A stretch of DNA of 64,000 nucleotides from Sphingobacterium detergens (GTDB lineage Bacteria > Bacteroidota > Bacteroidia > Sphingobacteriales > Sphingobacteriaceae). Shown piece by piece: positions 26,664-36,544 of the stretch; position 1 is the stretch's first letter, and every line of letters starts with the position of its first letter. A program made the translations under genes and the position numbers. Under the pieces are notes generated by a model. That model saw nothing but the letters and a program-made list of their open reading frames with translations, had not been told where the DNA came from and did not search any database. The stretch lies in contig NZ_RAPY01000002.1 of the NCBI RefSeq assembly GCF_003610355.1, positions 682,001 to 746,000 of the forward strand. The letters run 5' to 3'.

Positions 26664-27426
26664 TACATTGTATACCGCCTTTTTGTCTGAAAAATACAAA
26701 TTGCTCAGAAACCGGCAGATTTTTGGTGTCCTTATCGCGCCGGTATTGCTTATTTTCGCGATTGATGGTTATATTATATACGATATTATCCGGTCGGGCA
26801 GTATAAGTGCGGTACCTAACCCCTGGAAGGTATTGCTAGGAAGATATGTCTTTCAGTTTTTTTATTTGCTGTACCCGATTCTGGTCGCATTGTTTGTTTA
26901 TGCCTGCTGTGATGTTGAGTATAAGAACAACAATTATAAGGTACTGTTTACTTTACCGCTTGACAAATCAAAGATATTCTTTTCAAAGGCTGTTTTTATA
27001 CTGCTAACCATACTGTTTTCTATACTATTTGCTTATGCAGCCTTCTTGATCAGTGGGTATATACTGAGTTTGATCTACCCGGTGCTTGGTTTCCAGAATT
27101 ACGATTATAGGTTGGTGATTTTCTTGACCTTTCTGAAGCTTTTGATTACGCTGTCGGCGATTTCTATGATTCAATTGGCATTAAGTCTGCTATTCAGAAG
27201 CTTTATTTATCCTATTGGCGTGAGCATGTTTATGTTGGTTTTTTCGGTATTTGTGGCTAAAAAAAGCTTCTCGGACTTTATTCCTTACACGGGTACTTAT
27301 AAGGCTTTTTTGGATATAATGAATGAAAATGATGGCTTTGAAAGACTTGATTATAATAATATTGCTATGATCGTCTTATTTATGCTGATCAGTTTTTATA
27401 TTTTCAAACGAAAGAGGCAGTTTTAA
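26656..27426 (+). CDS. ABC-2-type transporter permease
   Basis: The 256-residue hydrophobic protein has about six membrane spans (for example IFGVLIAPVLLIFAIDGYII, FQFFYLLYPILVALFVYACC and IAMIVLFMLISFYIF). Size and layout fit the permeases that pair with BcrA-type ATPases. It overlaps the ATPase gene by 8 bases and is the last gene before a strong bidirectional terminator. With the esterase-like protein it forms a three-gene export or defence unit of unknown cargo. Confidence 0.87.
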   Translation: MTNTLYTAFLSEKYKLLRNRQIFGVLIAPVLLIFAIDGYIIYDIIRSGSISAVPNPWKVLLGRYVFQFFYLLYPILVALFVYACCDVEYKNNNYKVLFTLPLDKSKIFFSKAVFILLTILFSILFAYAAFLISGYILSLIYPVLGFQNYDYRLVIFLTFLKLLITLSAISMIQLALSLLFRSFIYPIGVSMFMLVFSVFVAKKSFSDFIPYTGTYKAFLDIMNENDGFERLDYNNIAMIVLFMLISFYIFKRKRQF

Positions 27427-27450
27427 CAAGAGTCTTACACCCTTTAATTT

Positions 27451-27492
27451 ATAACAATGGTCGTCTATTTTTCAAATGACGACCATTGTTAT
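27451..27492. terminator. Bidirectional terminator between permease and TlpA-like gene
   Basis: A perfect 15-bp stem (27451-27465 with 27478-27492) with a 12-base AT-rich loop lies between two convergent genes. Confidence 0.8.
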
Positions 27493-27497
27493 TTATC

Positions 27498-28652
27498 TTA
27501 ATTCAATATTGTCTTGAGGTATTTTTCCAATTCCGCTCCCCGCAGGTTTTTAGCGATAATAACGCCATTGGGATCGATCAGAAAATTGGTTGGAATAGCT
27601 TCGACCATATACCGCTTTCCAGCCGATTGATCGTCTTTGCTGTCGATAACTTGGGTGAATGGCATCTTTTCTTCTGTCAAAGCCTTTGTCCACGCTTCGG
27701 TATCCTTGTCAATGGACACGGCAAGCACCGTAAAGTTTTTATTTTTGAAGTTTTCAAAGGCATCTTTTACATGCGGCATTTCTTTTCGGCATGGGCCACA
27801 CCAGCTTGCCCAAAAATCGAGCAATACATATTTGCCTTTATAATCACTCAACTTAACTGTTGCAGCGCGGTCGGATGTCAGCGCAAAATCAGGTGCTTTT
27901 TTCCCAATTTCTATTTTTCCAAGTTGTGCAAGAGACTGCTGCATCTGTTTGAGGTAATAGCTTTGTTGAAGTACCTTGGGCCCAAATTGTCCGAGAAATT
28001 CTTTAAGCTCAGCAGCATTGTTGCGTGGAGCAAAATATTGGCTGGCAATCATCGCATAGACCATTGCATTTGGATTTTTACTGATTTTCTCCGCAACCTC
28101 CTTACGTTGTATATCATAGATCGAATCAATCTTTTGTCCTTCGCGTTTTAACCACAGCTTATTTTCTTCCGTCTGAGCCTGATTATTATAAGCATCGAAG
28201 GCACGATTGTAAGCTTCGCTGCTGTTTTTTAGCAGTTTCGTGCTGGGAAGATTATCATAAGTTTCTGTAAATGCCGTCATGGCCGGTGAACCGATGATTT
28301 TATCCTCCTCTAGGCTTCCATTCGCTAGTTTTGCCTGTATAACCGTGTTGGTTGAACTAACCAAAAAGTGTATGGCCGGGCGTTTCATAGAGGGCCCGAG
28401 ATTGCCTAAACTCGGTACATGGATAGCATAAAAGCGCTGATCTGTAGTATTTAATTTTGTTTCATACCGAAAACTGTCCTGTGCGGATTGGAATGTACCG
28501 ATCGTTTTCATATCTGCATCCAACAAGCGGATCTCGCGATTACCCAAGCCGTCGATTCTGCCGCCAATGCTAACTTTTGTTTCCTGTGCCTGTGCAGTGA
28601 AAAACAGTAGGGCAATAGCTATGCCCAAACAGTATTTTTTAGTTGTGATCAT
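27498..28652 (-). CDS. TlpA-like thioredoxin with N-terminal DUF4369-type domain (CGPC)
   Basis: The 384-residue protein has a signal peptide ending near AQAQ. A beta-rich DUF4369-like domain (KVSIGGRIDGLGNREIRLLD) and a helical middle follow, then a C-terminal thioredoxin fold with LLDFWASWCGPCRKEM and a cis-proline segment (AIPTNFLIDPNG). It is probably a periplasmic thiol-disulfide oxidoreductase. Its start overlaps the preceding TlpA gene by 14 bases. Pairs like this commonly end ECF-controlled SusC/SusD operons in this group of bacteria; their substrate is unknown. Confidence 0.9.
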   Translation of the reverse strand: MITTKKYCLGIAIALLFFTAQAQETKVSIGGRIDGLGNREIRLLDADMKTIGTFQSAQDSFRYETKLNTTDQRFYAIHVPSLGNLGPSMKRPAIHFLVSSTNTVIQAKLANGSLEEDKIIGSPAMTAFTETYDNLPSTKLLKNSSEAYNRAFDAYNNQAQTEENKLWLKREGQKIDSIYDIQRKEVAEKISKNPNAMVYAMIASQYFAPRNNAAELKEFLGQFGPKVLQQSYYLKQMQQSLAQLGKIEIGKKAPDFALTSDRAATVKLSDYKGKYVLLDFWASWCGPCRKEMPHVKDAFENFKNKNFTVLAVSIDKDTEAWTKALTEEKMPFTQVIDSKDDQSAGKRYMVEAIPTNFLIDPNGVIIAKNLRGAELEKYLKTILN

Positions 28653-29736
28653 ATTTCTTTTTTAAGTATGTTAATAATTCTTCGTGGTCAATATGTTGTT
28701 GGACAACTGTGCCATTCTCATCTATCAAAAACAAGGTTGGCAATTGTTTGACGTAATAAGATTGTGCAACGGTATTATTGTCAAAACCTGTTAAATCCGA
28801 TACTTGAATCCAAGGGATTCCATCTTTTTGAATCGCATCTAGCCATAGCTTCTCTTTATGGTCCATGGAATAGGAGACAACCTCAAAACCTTTGTCCTTA
28901 TACTTTTGATAAGTAGCGACTAATTTACGGTTGGCAATCCGACATGGAGCACACCAACTGGCCCAGAAATCAAGCAATACGAGCTTACCTCTTAGCTGAT
29001 CGAGCTTGAACGTTTTGCCAGTACTAGTTTTGGTAGCAATTGTAGGTGCCCGCTGGCCAACAAGGTATTGGCTTTTTTTCTCCTGACGGTATTTCAGCAG
29101 TTCTTGATAGGTACTGTACCGTTCTAGACGATTATCCAATTTAGCATATAGCTCTTCCAGTTGATTGTAATTCATGACTGCGAGATAAGGTCGATACCAG
29201 TCAAGTACCGCTAGCGATTGTGGAAAAGCCGCAAGATAGCTCGTCCGAATACTATCAAGCTGACGGTTGAACTCCTGCATTTGTAGTCCTAGACTGACCT
29301 TACCCTCTTCATCAGCTTTTTCGTAATTCCTGCCGATTTTTGAAAGTGTATCCTGGAGGTACTGGGAGTCGAGTTCATACCCCTTTTTGATGCTGTTTTC
29401 AAGTCCACCAATGACAATATTAGGCCGGTTCCAACTTTCATAAAGCTGAAGGTTGATCACCGCATTTTCCAGATAAAGGTCCTGGCTTTTTCTGATGCCT
29501 TTGACTTGTACGCTAGCAGCGATGGGGACCGCTGTTTGTCCTTTAAATGAAAATTTGCCATCAACGATAGTCGCTGAATCCAACAACTTTCGACCTTTAT
29601 CCATTTGATATAAATAGACTTTGCTGACGGATTTGGCGCTGTGGATCTGACCTGCTATCTGATAGGAGGTCTGTCCTTTGGAAATCTGGGTACTTAAAAG
29701 GAATACCCAAATTAAAAGTGTATTGTATAATTTCAT
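28639..29736 (-). CDS. TlpA-like thioredoxin with N-terminal DUF4369-type domain (CAPC)
   Basis: About 365 residues, a paralogue of the downstream gene with the same layout: signal peptide, DUF4369-like beta domain (SYQIAGQIHSAKSVSKVYLYQ), helical linker and thioredoxin fold. The active site is WCAPCR instead of WCGPCR, and the second residue between the cysteines affects redox potential in this family. The open frame extends to 29751, but ATG 29736 starts the signal peptide. It lies 45 bases after the SusD gene. A redox role on imported or surface-bound material is inferred. Confidence 0.88.
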   Translation of the reverse strand: MKLYNTLLIWVFLLSTQISKGQTSYQIAGQIHSAKSVSKVYLYQMDKGRKLLDSATIVDGKFSFKGQTAVPIAASVQVKGIRKSQDLYLENAVINLQLYESWNRPNIVIGGLENSIKKGYELDSQYLQDTLSKIGRNYEKADEEGKVSLGLQMQEFNRQLDSIRTSYLAAFPQSLAVLDWYRPYLAVMNYNQLEELYAKLDNRLERYSTYQELLKYRQEKKSQYLVGQRAPTIATKTSTGKTFKLDQLRGKLVLLDFWASWCAPCRIANRKLVATYQKYKDKGFEVVSYSMDHKEKLWLDAIQKDGIPWIQVSDLTGFDNNTVAQSYYVKQLPTLFLIDENGTVVQQHIDHEELLTYLKKKYDHN

Positions 29737-29781
29737 CTTTAAATAATGCATTATGCTAAAATTTTATTTTCACTATCTCTT

Positions 29782-31158
29782 TTATCTGGGATTAGGTACG
29801 ATATTACTGTTCATCAAAAGCACTTTAGGTGGAATTTGACAGACAAATTTTGGTGATCCTTGTTTTAAGGTATAACTGCCCTCCATATTTGCGCGCTTGT
29901 AATCTTTTTTAAACAAGGGATCTTTGTCCAGACGTTTCATGTCAAACCAGCGTTGGCCACGGCCAAATAATTCGATCTGACGTTCTTGAATAACGAGTTT
30001 AACTGCGGCTTCGGCCGTTGCTGCCTGAAGAGCTTTGAAATCACTGGGAGCAAATCTTTTTTCACGAAGCTTGTTTAGGTAGGAGAGGGCTTCGTTAACT
30101 TTTCCCAATCGGGCTTGGCATTCTGCAGCGATTAACATCATTTCGGGAACACCGATGTTGAAGTTTAGTTCGCTACGGATATACACAGGGTAGGGCTCGG
30201 TCGTCGGTTTGCCATTGTTTTCCAGATTGGACCAAAAGAATTTGAAACGGAGATCGTTTTTGTCGACAATGGCCAATAGATCCGGTGAAATGCAGGTATT
30301 CGTCAAAGCAGTGCCAAAGGAAGTGGTGCGATAAGCGATGCGCTCACTGTCATTTTGTGGCAGTGGCCTGTTGGTTGTGCCGCCATGAGGTCGTGCCGGA
30401 TTGACGAAAGACCAGGTATTATAATCGATAAGCGTAGATTTGACAGCGAGGACTTTTTGAGCGTAAGCCAATGCCTCTACATAATTCCCCATTTGAAGAT
30501 AGGTACGGGCAAGGATGGCCTGTGCAGTTTTCTTATCGTTGCGAAGCATATGTTCTGCTTGTTCTGGTAGCAATTGTTCGGCCTGTGTCAAGTCATTTAA
30601 AATAAAATCATAGACTTCCTTACCCGAAGCACGTTTGGGCTTGGCCTCCAGGTCTGGTTCTGTAAGAATAGGTACCCCGAGATCACTTGCAACGGTAGAT
30701 GCTTGATATACCGGTGCATACAATAGGATGAGATTGAGGTAGGCAGATCCACGATTGCAGTAGGCATCGCCCTTAATCTGGTCTATACGTGTTTTCTCAT
30801 TAGCTGGTAGTTTAGGAATATTTTGCAGAATAATATTCGCATTGAAGATATTGGCATAATTCGGATCCCAACCATTATCTGTCTCAGGATTGACATAAAA
30901 GCTTTCGGCCCACATATAGGTTTTGGAGCTACTGGTATTGAAGCCACTTTTGACATAGGATTCAGGCATATAGATGCCATCGGAAAGGCGCTCGAGTAGT
31001 GCATAACCCGATGAACTATAGGATGGGTTGGCTGATAGATCTTCAAAGTCATCAACGGTTTCAGGTATAAATTTTCCTTTGGGGATAATATCCAAATATT
31101 TATTGCAGCTACTGAGGCTGACTAAGAGTAAAATGAGGCTACTTATTTTTTTTATCAT
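29782..31158 (-). CDS. SusD/RagB-family lipoprotein
   Basis: The 458-residue protein has a lipobox LSSC at about residue 18. The N-terminal SusD-like part contains KYLDIIPKGKFIPETVDDFEDL and the RagB part contains ELNFNIGVPEMMLIAAECQARLG and ERQIELFGRGQRWFDMKRL. It is shorter than the other SusD proteins here, as is usual for sets controlled by ECF/FecR. It forms the lid of the SusC encoded 12 bases upstream. The cargo may not be a sugar, because no glycoside hydrolase lies in this operon. Confidence 0.94.
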   Translation of the reverse strand: MIKKISSLILLLVSLSSCNKYLDIIPKGKFIPETVDDFEDLSANPSYSSSGYALLERLSDGIYMPESYVKSGFNTSSSKTYMWAESFYVNPETDNGWDPNYANIFNANIILQNIPKLPANEKTRIDQIKGDAYCNRGSAYLNLILLYAPVYQASTVASDLGVPILTEPDLEAKPKRASGKEVYDFILNDLTQAEQLLPEQAEHMLRNDKKTAQAILARTYLQMGNYVEALAYAQKVLAVKSTLIDYNTWSFVNPARPHGGTTNRPLPQNDSERIAYRTTSFGTALTNTCISPDLLAIVDKNDLRFKFFWSNLENNGKPTTEPYPVYIRSELNFNIGVPEMMLIAAECQARLGKVNEALSYLNKLREKRFAPSDFKALQAATAEAAVKLVIQERQIELFGRGQRWFDMKRLDKDPLFKKDYKRANMEGSYTLKQGSPKFVCQIPPKVLLMNSNIVPNPR

Positions 31159-31170
31159 CTGAAGTCTAGA

Positions 31171-34100
31171 TTAAAGGGTTACATTAATACCAAAAGTGAA
31201 GACTCTGGGTTGCGGCAAATCGAGTCGTGCAGCTACTAAAGCCTCCGGATCAATACCTGATTTATTGGCTTTCCATAGCCAAAGATTGTTGAACTGAGAG
31301 ACCAGACGGATTTCTGAAAAAGGAAGTTTTCCTTGCAACTGTGGACGTTTGAAAGTGTAGCTTAATGACATTTCCCGCACACGCAGGTAGGCCGCATCAA
31401 TAACAGAGTTGCTGGATCTGGTCGTTAAAAATAAGTATTCATTGCTCAGATCTTCCCAGCCTGGAAAAGTTGGTATGTCGGTGATCAGTTCATCTCCCGG
31501 AGAACGCCAGCGTTTGGCGATCTGATTATTATAGGAACTGGACCAGGTAAGGCTGTTCATCTCAGGCATTTCCTTCCGCGCATAATGCCCCCAATTAAAT
31601 ACAGTATAGATCGATAACTGGAATCCTTTATAACGGAATTCATTGGACCAGCCGCCTGTGTAAAGTGGTCGTGAGCTACCATGGTAGATGAGTGATTCCA
31701 GTACAGGAACTCTGGTTTTATTTCCTTCGGCATCAAAAGTCTGTGGTCGACCTTGCTCGTCTAGACCTGCCCAACGATAGCTCCAAAGGGATTCTCTCGG
31801 GTAACCTTCCAGGAAAGGAACTGTATTTTTAGGACGATTATTTGTCGGATCGCTATCCGTAATCTTATTTTTGGTCACCTTGCTTTTGTTGAGCGCAAGA
31901 TTTAGGGTACTGCTCCATTGGAAAGCGCTATTTTTTAAGATGGCAGCATTCAAGCCAAACTCAACCCCTTTGTTGATCATGTCCGCACCATTGATATAGG
32001 AATTGGTCATCCCTACCGTTGGGTCTAGATCCTGGCTCCCCAATAGATCATAGCTAAACTTGTGGTAATAATCTGCGTTGAGGGTGATTCTATCCTTTAA
32101 AATCCCTAGATCTAAACCGATATTATAGGTTTTGGTACGTTCCCAGCGTAATTTGGCATTTGGTGGACTGTCGACTCGAGCAACATAATCGTTGGCCATA
32201 GCATTAAAAAAACGTCTTGCCACCAGATAGGTGGAGGATTGGTTGCTACGGTCGAAATTTCCAGTTAAGCCCATGGTTGCCCGTAGGTTTAATTGGGAGA
32301 TCCAGTCTATATTGAAAAAGTGTTCATTGTCAATCAACCATTTCCCGCCAATACTCCAAAGGGGTGTCCGCTTGAATTTTGGATCTGATCCAAAAAGGTT
32401 GGAGTGATCATTACGCCAGCTTCCCGTGACTGTGTAGCGGTTATCGTAAGTATATGCTAAGGTACTATAGAAGGAATATTCCCGATTTTCGACATAGTTA
32501 TTTCTGACGTAACTACTATGGTCATAAGTATATGTTCTTCCTTCCCAATCTTTAATCCCAACATTTAAAGCGATAAGATCTATATTTTGTGAGTTCAGCA
32601 ATTGATCGTTGTATCCATAGAGTCGGTTGCGGTCTCCTTCATTAATCTTTCTGTTCAAATCGAAACCGGCAAGGACGTTGATGTAATGTTTCTCATCGAA
32701 TTTCTTTTCGTAGTTCAGGAAATTGCGTGCCGATAGGAAGGTCGACTGATCGCTCCGTGTATCAAGGTAGTCACCATAGGGGATATAGGCTTTTATGCTA
32801 TTGTTTTTGTCGAGCACCGTATATCGGTTCATAAAACTACGTGTCGCGTAGCTATCCTTATCGTATTGATTTCGTCCATTGGTGGTTGTCCTTTCATAGA
32901 CAAAATTGTTGGTGAGTCGGAGCCCATCTATGATTTTCCAGTTAAGCCCGAAGAGACTGCGTATGGCTAAACTGCGACTTCTGTTGTTTGCCAGTTGATT
33001 TTCTTCATATAGATTGAGTCCATTGTCCCGATAACCCAGCGACATTAATCGGTCATTTTCGACCTTGTTATAGCCTGCATAGCTCCGGATATAATTCCCT
33101 TGTTCATCCATCAGCATTTGATAGGGCTGTAAAGCACGGATTTCGCCCGATAGGTCGTTTATACCTTGCTGATCCCAACCATAAAGAAATCCGACATTGG
33201 TCGTTAGACTAACAAATTTGGCGAGATCATATTGAAGACGATTGCTAAAATTGAAGGTTTTGGTACTTGTTCCCTGCAATCCCGAAAGGTCAAACTGTCC
33301 ATTGACCGTAGTCATGTGACTGAACTTGTCCGAACCACCGGAAATACCAATATAATGGCTTTGGTTAACGGCCTTACGGAGCAACAGCTTGTTGATTTGA
33401 TCCTGATTATTGAGCCCTGCTAAAGCTGCTAATCGGCGATCGCGCTCTTCCAAACTGATTTCCTTGCGATCATAAGCGGTAAATATACCGATGGATTGGG
33501 TATAACCTGAGGAGTTACCATCATAGATATCGATGACAAATTCTTTGTCATATTGTTCTTTTTCGTAATCGATAATTTCAGCGGAATTAGCGCGTTGCAA
33601 AGCCTTATAGTCTGGACGCATCTGTACACGTAAGTTGCCCGAATAGGTGACGCTTGTCTTGCCTCTATTCCCTTTTTTTGTCGTAATCACGATGACGCCA
33701 TTCGAGGCCTGTGACCCCCAGATTGCCGCTGCCGCGGCATCCTTTAGTACTGTTACTCCTTCAATTTCATTGATATTGGGTATGATGCTGGAGGCGAAGC
33801 CATCTACGATGATCAGCGGTTGTGTGCCAGCACGTAACGAACTACCTCCACGGATGCGCATATCACTGGCACCTTTCTCGTCTTTGTAAAAACTTAAACC
33901 CGGTACTGCACCTTCCAGTGCGGTTTCTAAGCTAGTGTTGTTTCGTTTTTTGAAGTAATTGGAATCTAAGCTGGTAGTGGATCCCGAAGCATTGTTTTTA
34001 TTTAACCGCTGATAACCTGTGCTAATAACCACTTCTTCAATACGGTTATTACTAAGTTCCAACTGGACAAAGATGGATTTTTCGGGATTATCGACACTAT

Positions 34101-34647
34101 ATTCCTGGGGTTGATAACCCACGGAACTGATAATGACATGGACTGGACCCTGGTGAACAGTAAATGCAAATTGTCCCTTCGAATTTGTCACTGTGGTCTT
34201 CTGCCCAGATCCATCATCATAAATGATGGTAGCGCCTTGGATGGGATTTCCCAACTCGTTGAGTACACGGCCGCGATAAGTGCTTTCTTGAATCTTTTTG
34301 TTTGGATCGGCCTCTACAATAATGGTCTTTTGTTGGATGCGGTATTTGAAAGGCAGCTTGCTAAAAAGCTTGTCCAGTACTTCATGAATATCACCCTTGA
34401 CATCGACTGTGATCAACGTCTGGGAGAAATCTTTACCCTCCCAAAAGAAATGATATCCGTTTTCGTGTTTTAGCTGTTCAAATACTTTCGCGAGCTTTTG
34501 CGCTTTGGCATGAACTTCAATGGTCTGACCAAAGGAATAGGCTGGGTTAGACTGCAATAGGTACAGACTGAGAAAAGCAATGCCAAGCTTTTTTGCCATA
34601 GGGCTGCGCATGCTCTTCCAAGCTAATTGGGTAGTTTTTTGATTCAT
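31171..34647 (-). CDS. SusC/RagA-type TonB-dependent transducer with N-terminal STN domain
   Basis: The 1158-residue protein has a signal peptide ending near YSFGQ. A secretin/TonB N-terminal (STN) domain spans about 44-115 (KLAKVFEQLKHENGYHFFWEG). A carboxypeptidase-regulatory-like domain, the motif EEVVISTGYQRLNKNNASGS, a plug (RIRGGSSLRAGTQPLIIVDG, VLKDAAAAAIWGSQASNGVIV) and the barrel follow. The STN domain is known to contact a FecR anti-sigma factor in the periplasm, so this protein both transports and signals. It lies 23 bases downstream of the FecR gene, in the canonical order. Confidence 0.95.
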   Translation of the reverse strand: MNQKTTQLAWKSMRSPMAKKLGIAFLSLYLLQSNPAYSFGQTIEVHAKAQKLAKVFEQLKHENGYHFFWEGKDFSQTLITVDVKGDIHEVLDKLFSKLPFKYRIQQKTIIVEADPNKKIQESTYRGRVLNELGNPIQGATIIYDDGSGQKTTVTNSKGQFAFTVHQGPVHVIISSVGYQPQEYSVDNPEKSIFVQLELSNNRIEEVVISTGYQRLNKNNASGSTTSLDSNYFKKRNNTSLETALEGAVPGLSFYKDEKGASDMRIRGGSSLRAGTQPLIIVDGFASSIIPNINEIEGVTVLKDAAAAAIWGSQASNGVIVITTKKGNRGKTSVTYSGNLRVQMRPDYKALQRANSAEIIDYEKEQYDKEFVIDIYDGNSSGYTQSIGIFTAYDRKEISLEERDRRLAALAGLNNQDQINKLLLRKAVNQSHYIGISGGSDKFSHMTTVNGQFDLSGLQGTSTKTFNFSNRLQYDLAKFVSLTTNVGFLYGWDQQGINDLSGEIRALQPYQMLMDEQGNYIRSYAGYNKVENDRLMSLGYRDNGLNLYEENQLANNRSRSLAIRSLFGLNWKIIDGLRLTNNFVYERTTTNGRNQYDKDSYATRSFMNRYTVLDKNNSIKAYIPYGDYLDTRSDQSTFLSARNFLNYEKKFDEKHYINVLAGFDLNRKINEGDRNRLYGYNDQLLNSQNIDLIALNVGIKDWEGRTYTYDHSSYVRNNYVENREYSFYSTLAYTYDNRYTVTGSWRNDHSNLFGSDPKFKRTPLWSIGGKWLIDNEHFFNIDWISQLNLRATMGLTGNFDRSNQSSTYLVARRFFNAMANDYVARVDSPPNAKLRWERTKTYNIGLDLGILKDRITLNADYYHKFSYDLLGSQDLDPTVGMTNSYINGADMINKGVEFGLNAAILKNSAFQWSSTLNLALNKSKVTKNKITDSDPTNNRPKNTVPFLEGYPRESLWSYRWAGLDEQGRPQTFDAEGNKTRVPVLESLIYHGSSRPLYTGGWSNEFRYKGFQLSIYTVFNWGHYARKEMPEMNSLTWSSSYNNQIAKRWRSPGDELITDIPTFPGWEDLSNEYLFLTTRSSNSVIDAAYLRVREMSLSYTFKRPQLQGKLPFSEIRLVSQFNNLWLWKANKSGIDPEALVAARLDLPQPRVFTFGINVTL

Positions 34648-34670
34648 AAGATTGATTAGGTAGGGTTACT

Positions 34671-35843
34671 TTACTTTTGTTTTAATCGGACAATAATCTG
34701 GTCGTTTCTGTTTTTAAATTCGACATCTAGTTTGTTTTTGGTTAATATATCGAGTACTTCATTTAAACTATAGGATTTGGAAATAGATCCATGATATTCT
34801 CCGGCGGGTATATGGGGATCAATTTCGAAATCTACCGGGTACCAACGCGAAAGCTGCTGGCATACGGATTGGATAGACTCACCATCGAAATTAAAGTAGC
34901 CTTCCCGCCAGGAATGTTGCTCGATGTCCAGTAGATTTTTGAAATCCAGTTGCTGTGAATGTTTGTTTAAAATACTCTGTTGGCCAGGTTTGAGCAAAAC
35001 GGATTTGCTGGCTGAGCGGTCGGGCTGGTTTGTTTCCAGGCGGATAGATCCCTCGTATAAGCTCGTTGTACTGAAAGGATCTTCTTGATAATTTTTAATA
35101 TTGAATTTTGTGCCTAACACTTCGACTGTCTGATGTTCTGAACGAACAAGGAAATGTTTTCGTTGACCTTGTTCATTGACCTGTTTTGTGACTTCGAAAT
35201 AGGCTTCTCCCTGCAGTTCGACTTGGCGCTCATTTTGGCCCATATTGCCAAAGAAGCGCAGTGTAGAAGCTGAATTGAGCCATACTTTTGTCCCATCAGC
35301 GAGAATAAGCTTGATATTACTCCCTGCTGGGGTTTGAATGGTCTGGATATCATTGTTAGCGGTCGCGGCGGCAACAGGTCGGTAGATGAGGAATCCGGCT
35401 TTGTCTTTAAAGATAAGGAGCCCATTTGTTTTTAAGGTATCTTTTACCGCTAATTGAGCGAGATCGATACGCTGGCCCTGTTTATTTGTCCAAATAGGCT
35501 GAGCGCTCTTCACTGAATGAATATTTGTGAGGACTTTTTCTGGCCCCTGTCGCTCGACCGTCTTTAACTGCCATAAGCTTAAGCCTATAGCACCGAGTAA
35601 AACGGCCGCTGCGGTCCATTTGATCCAAAGTTTTCGGATAGGAGCGGAAACATTTTGAGATGTGTTAAGGATAGGCAGCTGCTGTGCAATGCGGTTCAAT
35701 CGGAACTGGACTTCCTGCGCATCGACAGGTAATTGCTGCGATGCTGCCTGATTATACCAATCGAAGAGTTCTTCAAGTTCTGCTTGTTTAATTTTACCAT
35801 GCTGATATTTGTGTAGCAGCTCTTCTTTTCGCTTAGCCTCCAT
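34671..35843 (-). CDS. FecR-family anti-sigma factor
   Basis: The 390-residue protein has a short cytoplasmic N-terminal region for sigma binding and a transmembrane helix at about 88-106 (WTAAAVLLGAIGLSLW). The FecR domain (IQTPAGSNIKLILADGTKVWLNSASTL type) follows, with a C-terminal DUF4974-like domain (SIQSVCQQLSRWYPVDFEID). It should hold the adjacent ECF sigma factor inactive until the SusC STN domain signals ligand uptake. The gap to the sigma gene is 71 bases. Confidence 0.94.
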   Translation of the reverse strand: MEAKRKEELLHKYQHGKIKQAELEELFDWYNQAASQQLPVDAQEVQFRLNRIAQQLPILNTSQNVSAPIRKLWIKWTAAAVLLGAIGLSLWQLKTVERQGPEKVLTNIHSVKSAQPIWTNKQGQRIDLAQLAVKDTLKTNGLLIFKDKAGFLIYRPVAAATANNDIQTIQTPAGSNIKLILADGTKVWLNSASTLRFFGNMGQNERQVELQGEAYFEVTKQVNEQGQRKHFLVRSEHQTVEVLGTKFNIKNYQEDPFSTTSLYEGSIRLETNQPDRSASKSVLLKPGQQSILNKHSQQLDFKNLLDIEQHSWREGYFNFDGESIQSVCQQLSRWYPVDFEIDPHIPAGEYHGSISKSYSLNEVLDILTKNKLDVEFKNRNDQIIVRLKQK

Positions 35844-35914
35844 TGGATCGTATTAATGCTTTAGCTATATGACAATCTAAAGTCTCCGAGGATATAGATC
35901 AATTTTATATTTTT

Positions 35915-36484
35915 TTATCCGGCTATTAAAACAACGATCGCCTGTAGTAGCTTGCTTTTTAAAATCTTGAGCGCATTGGAGACTTGTAGCTTCGAAGTAC
36001 CCTCAGAAATATTCAGCAATGCAGCAATTTCTTTGTGACTTAAACCCTCTTGACGACTTAACTGAAAGATATGGCGCATGCGTTCGGGGAGGTGCGCGAT
36101 TTCTTGTTCGATGATAGTGCGGAGCTCCTTTTCGAGTATCCAGGATTCAGTCTGCTCATGGAAAGGAGGATTGTTCTGAATGACATGATCAAGGTATTTA
36201 TCGATGACCTTACCTCGGTTTAGTTTATTCAATACCTTGTTGCGGGTAGCACGATAGAGGTAGGAGGAAACATATGCTAGCTCGGGTAGTTGAGCTCGTT
36301 TCTCCCAGATCTCAGCAAATAGTTCTTGAACAACATCCTCCGTTTCATCTAGATCGCGAAGAATTTGATAGGCATGTCGGAAAAGTACTTCTTTGTATTG
36401 ATGAAATAAGAGGGCAAAAGCCGTATGGTCTCCAGCCTTTATCAGCTGAAATAGGTGCTCTTCTTTGATCTGATCCCCTTGCAT
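35915..36484 (-). CDS. ECF RNA polymerase sigma factor
   Basis: The 189-residue protein has region 2 (FALLFHQYKEVLFRHAYQIL, DVVQELFAEIWEKR) and region 4 (LPERMRHIFQLSRQEGLSHKEIAALLNISEGTSKLQVSNALKIL, an intact helix-turn-helix). It heads the minus-strand operon with FecR, SusC, SusD and two TlpA-like genes, and probably directs their transcription. A Bacteroidota -7 element precedes it at 36545-36552, suggesting basal expression from the main sigma factor. Confidence 0.94.
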   Translation of the reverse strand: MQGDQIKEEHLFQLIKAGDHTAFALLFHQYKEVLFRHAYQILRDLDETEDVVQELFAEIWEKRAQLPELAYVSSYLYRATRNKVLNKLNRGKVIDKYLDHVIQNNPPFHEQTESWILEKELRTIIEQEIAHLPERMRHIFQLSRQEGLSHKEIAALLNISEGTSKLQVSNALKILKSKLLQAIVVLIAG

Positions 36485-36544
36485 GTTTTTTTATTGGTAG
36501 CGTTGTTATTCAGGAGTAATATCGTCAATACCCGTTAATACTGC

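Noticed and set aside
24481..27426. Calling the operon a macrolide-resistance element
   Set aside because: There are no mobile-element genes, the protein is membrane anchored, and most members of the superfamily have unknown substrates.
27486..28151. A 221-codon plus-strand open frame
   Set aside because: It is antisense to the TlpA-like gene, and its residue pattern shows no family features.
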